This document shows positions 8,676-16,491 of a DNA stretch of 37,262 nt, piece by piece. A program made the position numbers and the translations under genes. The notes below the pieces were generated by a model, which worked only from the letters and a program-made list of their open reading frames with translations, made no database searches and was not told where the DNA came from. The DNA comes from Gammaproteobacteria bacterium (GTDB lineage Bacteria > Pseudomonadota > Gammaproteobacteria > Steroidobacterales > UBA11654), in NCBI GenBank assembly GCA_002717445.1, contig PBDY01000014.1, forward strand, positions 18,635-55,896, read 5' to 3'. Numbering within the stretch: the stretch's first letter is position 1; every line of letters begins with the position of its first letter.

Positions 8676-9578
8676 ATGCCTAGACCACATATTGAGCCTT
8701 ATGACGAAAGACCGGATGCATTCAGAAGAATGACACTGCCTGGCTTCGGCAAAGGCATGCACTATAAAGTGCTTAGCATGGATACAGATACTGGTGCTTG
8801 CTCGCTTCTTGTTAAGTTTGAAAGCGGCTACAAATTACCTCCAGGAATGAGCTATTCAGAATTGGAGATGTTTGTTGTTTCTGGTTCAGTGACTTACGGA
8901 GATACAACTTATGGAGAAGGGTATTACTTTCTAATTCCTCCTGGTGTATCGATGCCAGAGATGAGTGTAAAGCGAGGGGCTAAAGTCCTGATGTTCTATA
9001 ACTACGGAGAACCAAGCTTCATACCTTCTGACGAGGATCATCCTCTTGCTGAAAGAGAACGTTTTTCGATCATTAATTCAATGGAAGATATTGCCTGGAT
9101 GCCAGGGAATAGAATTGTTCCATCGGTTGCCTCTGGATGCATGCTTAAACTATTGAAATATGATATTCACACAGAAGCACATACTTTCTTATACTGCATG
9201 ACACCTGGTTTTAACCAAGACAACATTTCTTATCATGATTGTTGTGAGGAGTCTTACCACATATGGGGAACCTCATGGATGATGCAGTTTGGGGATCTCC
9301 CAACCGGCGGATATTTCTGGAGACCTCCTTATATTAACCACGGAGCTTTTGCCAGTAAAAATGGAATCATTGCCATTGGAAGAACAGATGCACATTTGCA
9401 TAACTACTTCCATCATAATCCATGGTCCACTCCCAAAGAGAATGCTGACAGGGCAGCTGCTAGGTTGAGACGCCTGAGGCCTTCGCTTTATAAGTGGATT
9501 CAGTCACCAGACGGGCACAATCATTTTACAGACTTTGAGTATCCGCACTACCACGATCACGACCACGATCACGGCTAG
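8676..9578 (+). CDS. Bicupin protein with C-terminal His/Asp metal-binding tail
   Basis: A 300-residue protein with two cupin barrels. The first (about 40-110) keeps the glycines and the glutamate (YSELEMFVVSGSV) but lacks the HxH and later His ligands of cupin motifs 1 and 2, so it probably binds no metal. The second (about 155-240) keeps candidate ligands His187, Glu191 or Glu192, His195 and His222 (HDCCEESYHIWG ... PPYINHG). The C-terminus ends in HYHDHDHDHG (291-300), a likely metal chelator. Family knowledge: such cupins can be dioxygenases, isomerases or hydrolases. Placed between beta-oxidation genes and a CoA-transferase, a role in breakdown of an oxygenated or aromatic acid is plausible but inferred. 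The start follows AGAAGGGGA. Confidence 0.8.
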   Translation: MPRPHIEPYDERPDAFRRMTLPGFGKGMHYKVLSMDTDTGACSLLVKFESGYKLPPGMSYSELEMFVVSGSVTYGDTTYGEGYYFLIPPGVSMPEMSVKRGAKVLMFYNYGEPSFIPSDEDHPLAERERFSIINSMEDIAWMPGNRIVPSVASGCMLKLLKYDIHTEAHTFLYCMTPGFNQDNISYHDCCEESYHIWGTSWMMQFGDLPTGGYFWRPPYINHGAFASKNGIIAIGRTDAHLHNYFHHNPWSTPKENADRAAARLRRLRPSLYKWIQSPDGHNHFTDFEYPHYHDHDHDHG

Positions 9579-9598
9579 TAGTCGATACTTTAATCAAT

Positions 9599-10795
9599 AT
9601 GTCCGGGCCACTCAAGGGACTCAAGATACTGGAACTCACCAGTGTTGTTCTGGGTCCTTGGGCAGCACAAATACTTGCAGATATGGGAGCCGAAGTCATA
9701 AAGGTTGAGGCTCCTTTTGGCGACAGTAACAGGCAGTTGGGCGCATCAAGAAATCCCGGTATGGCTGCTTTATACCTATCTAATAATCGAAACAAAAGAA
9801 GTCTAGTTCTTGATCTGAAGCAAGAAAGTGCAAGGGATGCTCTTTTTGAAATCATTAAAGATTCAGACGTTTTTCTACACAACAATAGGCCACAAGTTAT
9901 GACCAAGCTGGGATTGGAATACAAACAAATCTCTGAGGTCAACCCAAGCATCGTTTACTGCGGTACATATGGATATGGAAAAGAAGGGCCTTACGGTAAA
10001 AAAGGCGCACTGGATGATTCAATTCAGGCCGTCAGTGGAATTGCCAGTTTAAATGAGTTGGTGCTGGGAGAGCCCAGATACTTGCCGACAGTCGTTGCAG
10101 ACAAGACCACCGCCATTACTGTTGTTTATTCAATTCTCGCTGCTCTTTATCATCGAGAAAGAACTGGAGAGGGTCAAGAAGTTGAAGTTCCAATGTTTGA
10201 ATCAATGGTTTTTTTCACTATGGCAGAGCACATATGGGGAGAAATTTTTGAGCCTGCGCTGGGCCCTGCTGGTTATACCAGACTCATGTCGCACCATCGG
10301 AAACCATATAAAACCAAAGACGGCTACATTGCAGTACTGCCTTACATGAATAATCATTGGAAGACCTTTTGCGAAAAAGGCGGCAGACCAGATTTAGTTG
10401 AAGATGAGCGCTTCAAAGATCTCTCCTCAAGAGTTAAGAATATTGATGAAACTTATTCAGAGACTGGAAAGATCTTAGAATCAAGAACCACACAGGAATG
10501 GCTAGATATTTTTGATGAAACCAAGGTTCCTGTGATTGTCGTGAATAGTTTAGACGATCTTTTTCACGATCCACATCTCAACGAAGTGGGTTTTTGGCAA
10601 GAATACGAACATCCAACAGAAGGAAAGCTCAAGATGCCAGGTTTTCCTGCCAATTTCTCCAAAACACCTGCAACAATCAGGAAGCATGCCCCTAAGCTAG
10701 GAGAGCATACGATTGAGATTCTAAAAGAGGCAGGAATCAATGATGAAACCATCGAAGAGATGATTTCCTCTAAAGCAACATTGGTTTCTGATTAA
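9599..10795 (+). CDS. Family III CoA-transferase (CaiB/BaiF type)
   Basis: A 398-residue CoA-transferase of family III. It has the N-terminal signature GLKILELTSVVLGPWAAQ, the cofactor-binding segment LADMGAEVIKVE, and the catalytic aspartate in the DDSIQAVSG region. The late NSLDDLFHDPHLNEVGFW segment is typical of the interlocked-ring dimer fold. It moves CoA between carboxylic acids (for example succinyl-CoA to a substrate acid), activating a substrate for the hydratase/dehydrogenase and thiolase encoded upstream. The gap to the bicupin gene is 20 bases with a weak ribosome site, so it is probably the last gene of the operon. It overlaps the convergent peroxiredoxin gene by 4 bases. The acid substrate cannot be deduced. 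Confidence 0.93.
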   Translation: MSGPLKGLKILELTSVVLGPWAAQILADMGAEVIKVEAPFGDSNRQLGASRNPGMAALYLSNNRNKRSLVLDLKQESARDALFEIIKDSDVFLHNNRPQVMTKLGLEYKQISEVNPSIVYCGTYGYGKEGPYGKKGALDDSIQAVSGIASLNELVLGEPRYLPTVVADKTTAITVVYSILAALYHRERTGEGQEVEVPMFESMVFFTMAEHIWGEIFEPALGPAGYTRLMSHHRKPYKTKDGYIAVLPYMNNHWKTFCEKGGRPDLVEDERFKDLSSRVKNIDETYSETGKILESRTTQEWLDIFDETKVPVIVVNSLDDLFHDPHLNEVGFWQEYEHPTEGKLKMPGFPANFSKTPATIRKHAPKLGEHTIEILKEAGINDETIEEMISSKATLVSD

Positions 10796-11334
10796 GCTTT
10801 TTTCTGAAGCGTTTTAAGTTCCTCGATCACTTCGTCAGTGTGCCCATCAGGATCTACGCTTTTATAGTGTTTAACTATTACACCACTTGGATCAATGATG
10901 AATGATTCTCTTTTTGTGATCGTCATCATCATAAACTTACCCAAAACCCCGTAATCCACTGCAGACTCTCTTTCTACATCTGCCAGGATTGGATAAGGAA
11001 GACTGTATTTTTCACTGAACTCTTTGTGTGAATCCACATCGTCCAGACTGATGCCTAGAATTTTAGTATCAAGATCATCGAACGCAAAGATGTTGTCTCG
11101 GAAATTACATGCTTCAGTGGTGCACCCAGGTGTTCCATCTTTGGGATAAAAGAAAAGAACCACGTACTGACCCCTATAGTCTTCTAGTGTGTGCCAATCA
11201 CCATTTTGATCTTGAAGCTTAAATGTTGGTGCCGAGTCTCCCACATTGGGTTGGGCATCAGTGTAGGCATTAGCCCATGCAAAAATTGAAATTAAAGCCG
11301 TCAATGACAACAGTTTTAAAAAGCTATTTTTCAT
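10792..11334 (-). CDS. Bcp/PrxQ-type peroxiredoxin with signal peptide
   Basis: A 180-residue thiol peroxidase of the AhpC/TSA superfamily. A Sec signal peptide occupies about 1-23 (positive start, hydrophobic core, AWANA cleavage site), so the mature enzyme is exported. The peroxidatic Cys71 lies in DGTPGCTTEAC and the resolving Cys76 is five residues on, the arrangement of atypical 2-Cys Bcp. Family knowledge: it reduces hydrogen peroxide and organic or fatty-acid hydroperoxides using thioredoxin-like donors. E. coli Bcp is cytoplasmic, so an exported form needs a periplasmic thiol donor not present here. It is divergent from the patatin gene with only 56 bases between the starts. Confidence 0.92.
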   Translation of the reverse strand: MKNSFLKLLSLTALISIFAWANAYTDAQPNVGDSAPTFKLQDQNGDWHTLEDYRGQYVVLFFYPKDGTPGCTTEACNFRDNIFAFDDLDTKILGISLDDVDSHKEFSEKYSLPYPILADVERESAVDYGVLGKFMMMTITKRESFIIDPSGVIVKHYKSVDPDGHTDEVIEELKTLQKKA

Positions 11335-11390
11335 AAATCATTCCTTAAGTTCGTTGTACTCCATTAGAACATATGTATTAATTAGTTTAC

Positions 11391-12530
11391 ATGGAATTTT
11401 TCGATCAGAAATTGGGTTTGGTTTTGCCTGGCGGAGGAGCCAGAGGTGCCTATCAAGTGGGCGTTTTAAAGGCGATCTCAGATATTCAAGGCAAAATAGA
11501 AGCGTCACCATTCAGAGTCATTAGTGGGACATCTGCTGGAGCGATCAATGCAAGCATGATCAGCAGCAGAATTGAAGATTTCCATCGGTCGATTCTTAAT
11601 CTTGAGGATATATGGGAAAATTTCTCAACCAATCATATTTACAAGACCGAAAAGTTATTTATGCTGAAGCAAAGCCTTCATTGGTTGTTGACATTGGTCA
11701 GTGGTGGTGTATTGACTAAAAATCCCAGGTCTCTTTTGAACAACCAGCCTCTGAGAGGCTTGCTTGAGAAAACAATCGATTTTGAGTCCATAAATCATAA
11801 TATCTCTTCAGGAGTTTTGGATGCTTTTATTCTTACAGCAGCGTCCTATGAGGAAAAACAATCAGTGTCATTTTTTTCGACCAACAGCAAGGTGGAGGAT
11901 TGGCATAAAGTTGGAAGGTCAGGCAGGCAATCCAAGATCAATATTGACCATTTGATGGCGAGTGTTGCACTTCCCTTAATTTTCCCTGCAATCATGATTG
12001 ATGGACAATATTATGGGGATGGCGCCATGCGTCAGGAGACGCCACTGTCACCTGCTATTCGTTTGGGAGCAACAAATCTTCTGATTATATCTACCGAGTC
12101 ATCTATTGATGACTCGGTAGATCTCTCAAGAGTGCATTACCCTAATATTTCTGAGATTGGTGGATATGTTTTAGACGGATTATTTTCAGGCAGTCTTTAT
12201 TCTGACCTTGAACGATTGGATCGCATCAACCAAGTGATCGCTCAAAATGATAACCAACAGGTCCGAACAAAAACCAAAGAACTCAGACATATAGACTATT
12301 TGGTTATCTCCCCTTCAAAAGATATAAATGAAATTGCCATGAATTGTTACGAAGATATTCCCTTGAGTATAAGGATGTTATTCAGAGGCATCGGAATTAA
12401 TAGGTCTAATAATTCAGAGTTATTGAGCTTTTTACTATTTGAATCTAGTTTTTCTAAATCTCTAATTGATTTGGGCTTCCAAGATGCCATGAAGAGAAGA
12501 GAAGAGATCAAGAAATTTCTAGAGATTTAA
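11391..12530 (+). CDS. Patatin-like phospholipase
   Basis: A 379-residue patatin-family lipid acyl hydrolase. The oxyanion hole PGGGARGAYQVGVL (13-26) is followed by nucleophile Ser48 in GTSAG (GxSxG), and the second member of the Ser-Asp dyad is Asp210 in YYGDGAMRQETPL (the DG[A/G] motif). There is no signal peptide, so it may act on the inner face of the membrane. It probably releases fatty acids from phospholipids or acyl thioesters; the substrate is unknown. The C-terminal extension beyond about 300 is not recognised. The coding sequence contains a perfect 15-bp inverted repeat (12089-12122) just after the core domain. It overlaps the convergent mgtE gene by 4 bases. Confidence 0.9.
   Translation: MEFFDQKLGLVLPGGGARGAYQVGVLKAISDIQGKIEASPFRVISGTSAGAINASMISSRIEDFHRSILNLEDIWENFSTNHIYKTEKLFMLKQSLHWLLTLVSGGVLTKNPRSLLNNQPLRGLLEKTIDFESINHNISSGVLDAFILTAASYEEKQSVSFFSTNSKVEDWHKVGRSGRQSKINIDHLMASVALPLIFPAIMIDGQYYGDGAMRQETPLSPAIRLGATNLLIISTESSIDDSVDLSRVHYPNISEIGGYVLDGLFSGSLYSDLERLDRINQVIAQNDNQQVRTKTKELRHIDYLVISPSKDINEIAMNCYEDIPLSIRMLFRGIGINRSNNSELLSFLLFESSFSKSLIDLGFQDAMKRREEIKKFLEI
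12089..12122. repeat. Perfect 15-bp inverted repeat inside the patatin gene
   Basis: Left arm ATCTACCGAGTCATC (12089-12103), loop TATT (12104-12107), right arm GATGACTCGGTAGAT (12108-12122): fully complementary with a 4-base loop. It encodes in frame a Ser/Asp-rich stretch after the patatin core (STESSIDDSVD). In RNA it would be a very stable hairpin; there is no T-run, so it is not a standard intrinsic terminator. Confidence 0.9.
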
Positions 12531-13840
12531 AGCAGGAATAGGGTGGCAAGCCCAAGAAAAGTGACGAAGCCTAAGACGTCTGTAAGCGTTGTCATCATCA
12601 CTCCACTGGCAAGAGCAGGATCAATGCCAATTTTTTTAAGTAAAAAAGGAATAGTGACCCCTGCAATTGCTGATGCAAAGATATTTAGCAGCATCGACAC
12701 GCCAACGATGATCCCTATTTCCCAACTGGTTTGAAATAGCTGAACCGAAAAAAACGAAACAATAATTGCCCAAAATGTTCCATTGACCAGTGACACCATT
12801 ATTTCTTTTGAAAGCAAGCGTACTGCATTTGAGCTTTGAATTCTGCCCATAGCAATGCCTCTTATAACTAATATCAGAGTCTGATTGCCTGCCACACCAC
12901 CCATGCTAGCTACAATTGGCATCAGAACAGCCAATATAACGATTTGGTCAATCGTTGATTGAAATAAACTTACCGCTGATGCGACCAAGAATGCCGTGAA
13001 TAGATTCGCACCAAGCCAAACGGCCCTTCTTCTTGAACTGACAAGAATCGGTGCAAAAATATCATCTTCATCATCAAGCCCTGCCATATTGAAGATCTCA
13101 CTATTGGCCTGATCTTGGATAGCATCAACGACATCATCAACTGTTATTTCGCCCAGCAATTTGTTTTCTTTATTCACGACAGGAAGTGAAATCAAGTCAA
13201 GGTTTTGGAAGGTAGATATAACTTGATCAGCAGGAGAGGAGGCACTGATTGGGCTGATCTCGCTATCCATGATTTGCTCAATTGTTGCATCTGTGTCTTC
13301 GGTAAAGAGATCAACCAATTTCACTGAGCCAATATATTCATTCCTTCGATTGATGACATAAATAAAGTTTGTGTTCTCTGGCAATTTCTCTAGAGATCTT
13401 AAGTATCGAATAAGGCCTTTTATATTCAGACCCCTTCTGATTGAAAGAATATTTGGATTGGTTAGACCTCCTGCAGTATCTTCATCATATGACATGACTG
13501 ATTCAAGTCTGATTTGATCCTGTCTATCGAGTGCACGGATAACTTCGTCGGTAATCTGATCGGGTAAATCGTTAAGAATATCCGCCAAGTCATCTAACTC
13601 AAGGTCTTGTGTTGCAGCAATAATCTGGTTTGTATCCATCTGATCAATGAAGTTCTGACGGACATCCTCAACAAGTTCTTTAAGAACCTCGCCTCCGTCC
13701 TCTTGATCAACCATACGCCAGAGGATTTCTCTCTTTCTTGGCTCCATGGACTCTAATAATCGAGCAATTTCATATGGGCTGAGTGAGGAGAGCTTGCTTC
13801 GAATTCCTATTGATCTTTCCCTTTCAAGATCATGCAGCAA
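12527..13840 (-). CDS. mgtE: Magnesium transporter MgtE
   Basis: A 437-residue magnesium channel of the MgtE/SLC41 family. In order: an acidic N-terminal helical domain (about 1-125, with LADILNDLP), two CBS domains (about 125-255) that sense cytosolic magnesium, a plug helix, and five membrane segments (about 275-437) containing the conserved GGVAGNQT and GIDPALASG motifs; the latter supplies the pore aspartate. No ATG lies near the expected N-terminus. The frame runs up to a stop near 13884, and TTG at 13840 is the first usual start, though it lacks a good ribosome site. An ATT at 13868-13870 lies 6 bases behind a GGGGA and could be the true start. The gene overlaps the patatin gene by 4 bases and follows lptB by 80 bases. 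Confidence 0.93.
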   Translation of the reverse strand: MLHDLERERSIGIRSKLSSLSPYEIARLLESMEPRKREILWRMVDQEDGGEVLKELVEDVRQNFIDQMDTNQIIAATQDLELDDLADILNDLPDQITDEVIRALDRQDQIRLESVMSYDEDTAGGLTNPNILSIRRGLNIKGLIRYLRSLEKLPENTNFIYVINRRNEYIGSVKLVDLFTEDTDATIEQIMDSEISPISASSPADQVISTFQNLDLISLPVVNKENKLLGEITVDDVVDAIQDQANSEIFNMAGLDDEDDIFAPILVSSRRRAVWLGANLFTAFLVASAVSLFQSTIDQIVILAVLMPIVASMGGVAGNQTLILVIRGIAMGRIQSSNAVRLLSKEIMVSLVNGTFWAIIVSFFSVQLFQTSWEIGIIVGVSMLLNIFASAIAGVTIPFLLKKIGIDPALASGVMMTTLTDVLGFVTFLGLATLFLL

Positions 13841-13920
13841 CTGTGTTAGATTCTTTTCAGTATTTGAAATTTTATTTCCCCAATGTAATCAATTTGCCAA
13901 AATGAAAGAGAAAAATCTAT

Positions 13921-14646
13921 TTACATCCTGAAGCTTTCTCCAAGGTAAACCTTTTTCACTTGTTTGTTTTCAAGGATCTGGTCTGGCGTTCCATAAGCAA
14001 TGGATGTACCTTCACTGACAATATAGCCTCGATCACAAATACCCAAAGTCTCTCTAACATTGTGATCCGTGATAAGTATTCCGATGCCCTCGGATGCAAG
14101 TGATTTTATAATCCTTTGTATATCCAGAACAGAAATTGGATCAACGCCTGCGAATGGCTCATCAAGCAGTATAAATTTAGGCTCAATTGAGAGCGTTCTT
14201 GCAATCTCAACCCTTCTCCTTTCTCCGCCTGAGAGACTCATCCCAATTGTATTTCTTATTTCATTGAGATTGAGTTGATCGATAAGCTTTTCAAGAATCT
14301 CAGATCTTTTTGTTTCTGATAGGTTGCCTCTCATTTCAAGCACAGCAAGAATATTTTCTTGAACTGTAAGCTTCCTAAAAACCGAGGCCTCTTGAGGCAG
14401 ATAGCCTATTCCAATCCTTGCTCTTTTGTGTATCGGATAATTGGTGATGTCTAGATCATCCAATGTGATTTTTCCGCTACTGCATGAGACTAGTCCAACA
14501 GTCATATAAAAAGCTGTTGTTTTTCCCGCTCCGTTTGGTCCAAGCAATCCAATGATCTCTCCACTTTTAATATTGAAGCTCAGATTGTTGACTACCTTTC
14601 TGGAACGATATTTCTTTTCAAGTGATTCTGCTATCAATATGCTCAT
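13921..14646 (-). CDS. lptB: LPS export ABC transporter ATP-binding protein
   Basis: A 241-residue ABC ATPase that powers lipopolysaccharide extraction from the inner membrane with LptF and LptG. Walker [10 protein letters not shown] (Lys42), Q-loop Gln85, signature [13 protein letters not shown] (139-150), Walker B FILLDEPF with Glu163, and switch His195 in ITDHN are all present, with Lys42, Glu163 and His195 at the same numbers as in E. coli LptB. The gene is 6 bases behind lptC, so they form one operon. lptA, normally between them, is missing. The usual rpoN after lptB is also absent; mgtE follows instead. Confidence 0.96.
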   Translation of the reverse strand: MSILIAESLEKKYRSRKVVNNLSFNIKSGEIIGLLGPNGAGKTTAFYMTVGLVSCSSGKITLDDLDITNYPIHKRARIGIGYLPQEASVFRKLTVQENILAVLEMRGNLSETKRSEILEKLIDQLNLNEIRNTIGMSLSGGERRRVEIARTLSIEPKFILLDEPFAGVDPISVLDIQRIIKSLASEGIGILITDHNVRETLGICDRGYIVSEGTSIAYGTPDQILENKQVKKVYLGESFRM

Positions 14647-14652
14647 GTTTCA

Positions 14653-15201
14653 TTAGTCCACCGAAATTGGTGCATTTCTTGTTCTAAATTTAATTTGATT
14701 CTTCTCAAGCGTTGCATTAAAACCAACAGCCTCAATGGTATTATTATTTAGAGTAATTGTTACCTCTTTATTCGTAGCTATTGTCATTTTATTGGGGTTT
14801 ATTTCTATATATTCTGTTTCTATGAGTGATGGTCTAAGAGTAGAGCTATTCTTAATCACGACATTGCCCGATAAAACTAGAAGATTAGCGTCGTCATACA
14901 TTTCACCTTTTTCTGACGAAATCTTCCAGTCATTTAGCTCATCCGAATAATACTTGAGTTCAACTTGTTCCAATATGATCTGGCTATTCCCACTTTCAGT
15001 TTTAGCTTTTTTAGAGAAAACCTTATAGGTTAGCTTTCCATCTGGGTCTGATCCAAAAAATTCTGCATTTTTTAGGCTGTAAATCTTTTCGCTGGAATCA
15101 AGTGATGTCTCAATTTCAAGTTGATTGGTAGATAGGTACGCAAGGTAGCTCCCAGTTGTTAAAAAAAGCAGGAGGGTCAATTTAAAGAAAAATTTAAACA
15201 C
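14653..15201 (-). CDS. lptC: LPS export protein LptC
   Basis: A 182-residue bitopic inner-membrane protein. It has one N-terminal membrane anchor (about 4-23) and a periplasmic beta-jellyroll (OstA-like repeats around EYIEINPNKMTIATNKEVTI) that passes LPS from LptB2FG to LptA. The length is close to E. coli LptC (191). Identification rests on the anchor, the beta-rich pattern and the position between kdsD and lptB, because the family is poorly conserved. It is 10 bases behind kdsD. No LptA domain is fused to it, so LptA must be encoded elsewhere. Confidence 0.85.
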   Translation of the reverse strand: MFKFFFKLTLLLFLTTGSYLAYLSTNQLEIETSLDSSEKIYSLKNAEFFGSDPDGKLTYKVFSKKAKTESGNSQIILEQVELKYYSDELNDWKISSEKGEMYDDANLLVLSGNVVIKNSSTLRPSLIETEYIEINPNKMTIATNKEVTITLNNNTIEAVGFNATLEKNQIKFRTRNAPISVD

Positions 15202-15211
15202 AAGCCTTTTT

Positions 15212-16186
15212 CTACATTAAGCCGGCTCTAAATAGATCATGGATATTCAGGGCTCCTATTACTTTATTTTCTTTAGCGACGATAATTGAAGTGATCTTTT
15301 TTTCTTGAATGAGACTTACAGCATTGTAGGCAAGAGTATCAGCCGAGAGCACAAATGGATTTGCGGTCATGACTTCAGACATTTCTGTTGCTTGAATATC
15401 TATGTTTGATTCAAGCGTTCTTCTGAGATCCCCATCAGTAAAAATACCCACCAGTTGATTGTTTTGATCAACCACTGTGGTCATTCCCAATGCTTTCTGC
15501 GACATTTCAATCAGACCCCTTGCAAGCGTGTCATTTGAATAGACAACCGGTATTTCATCCTCAGTGTGCATGATGTCATTGATGGTCAGCAGTAATTGCT
15601 TACCAAGAGAGCCTCCTGGATGAGATTTTGCAAAATCTTCCTTGGTGAATCCTTTGCGCTCAAGAAGCGCTACGGCAAAGGCATCTCCAACTGCCAATGC
15701 AGTTGTAGTGCTGGCTGTTGGAGCAAGATTCATAGGACAAGCCTCTTCTTCTACAGGAACATGTATATGAACGTCTGACTCTTGAGATAGTTTAGAGTCA
15801 GCATTACCAGTGAAAGCCAATATCTTGATTTCTTTTTTCTTGAGGTATGGAATCAAAGAGACTATTTCTTCTGTTTCTCCAGAATAAGAGAATATCAATA
15901 CGATGTCTTTCTCATCGATCATCCCAAGATCGCCATGGATTGCTTCACTGGGGTGAATAAAGTAGGAGGGCGTACCCGTGCTTGAAAGCGTTGCTGCGAT
16001 CTTATCCGCAATATGCCCAGACTTACCTAGACCCATAACGATTAATTTGCCAGTACATTCAAGGCATAATTCACATGCTTCGATAAATGCTTCATCAATA
16101 TGATCAATTTGCTTAGCAAGAGCCTTAGATTCTATTTCCAGAACCTTCTTTGCAACACCTATGTAATCAAAATTTGTCATGAACAT
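15212..16186 (-). CDS. kdsD: D-arabinose 5-phosphate isomerase
   Basis: A 324-residue enzyme that converts D-ribulose 5-phosphate to D-arabinose 5-phosphate, the first step to the Kdo sugar of LPS. An SIS sugar-isomerase domain (about 40-180; GLGKSGHIADKIAATLSSTG, FSYSGETEEI, NLAPTASTTTALAVGDA) is followed by two CBS domains (about 205-324). The length is close to E. coli KdsD (328). It leads the leftward kdsD-lptC-lptB operon. The kdsC phosphatase gene that usually follows is missing. The start may be ATG at 16186 or at 16180; the 67-base spacer to the divergent ibaG holds both promoters. Confidence 0.94.
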   Translation of the reverse strand: MFMTNFDYIGVAKKVLEIESKALAKQIDHIDEAFIEACELCLECTGKLIVMGLGKSGHIADKIAATLSSTGTPSYFIHPSEAIHGDLGMIDEKDIVLIFSYSGETEEIVSLIPYLKKKEIKILAFTGNADSKLSQESDVHIHVPVEEEACPMNLAPTASTTTALAVGDAFAVALLERKGFTKEDFAKSHPGGSLGKQLLLTINDIMHTEDEIPVVYSNDTLARGLIEMSQKALGMTTVVDQNNQLVGIFTDGDLRRTLESNIDIQATEMSEVMTANPFVLSADTLAYNAVSLIQEKKITSIIVAKENKVIGALNIHDLFRAGLM

Positions 16187-16253
16187 TTAAAACAAAAAGC
16201 ATAATGAGTTTCTCTATGTATAATCTCAACGAATTAAGAATATAATAAATAAA

Positions 16254-16478
16254 ATGAATCCTGAACAAATAACTCAATTAATACAGTCTGCAATTCCTGA
16301 TGCTGATGTTTCTGTTTCTAGTGATGATAATGTCCATTTCACTGCGATTGTGATCTCTTCATCGTTTGTGAATCTTTCATTAATTGATCGGCATAAGATC
16401 ATTTATGCTTCTCTGGGGGGCAATATGCGACAAGAAATCCATGCACTCAGCATAGACGCTAGGACGCCAGAGTCCTAG
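16254..16478 (+). CDS. ibaG: BolA-family protein IbaG
   Basis: A 74-residue BolA-like protein. It begins with the helix MNPEQITQLIQSAIPDA and ends with the conserved block DRHKIIYASLGG followed by IHALSIDART, the family pattern with the invariant His that helps bind a [2Fe-2S] cluster with a monothiol glutaredoxin. IbaG is linked to acid tolerance and envelope integrity in related bacteria. It lies 13 bases before murA, the same pairing as in E. coli and Pseudomonas. A TATAAT lies at 16219-16224 upstream, but without a matching -35. Confidence 0.92.
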   Translation: MNPEQITQLIQSAIPDADVSVSSDDNVHFTAIVISSSFVNLSLIDRHKIIYASLGGNMRQEIHALSIDARTPES

Positions 16479-16491
16479 TTCAAAAATACCG

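Noticed and set aside
9526-9951. A 141-codon minus-strand gene across the bicupin/CaiB joint
   Set aside because: It lies antisense to two well-supported genes, has no ribosome site and no recognisable motif.
16219-16246. Two TATAAT elements before ibaG as a firm promoter
   Set aside because: No -35 element at a suitable distance; mentioned only under ibaG.
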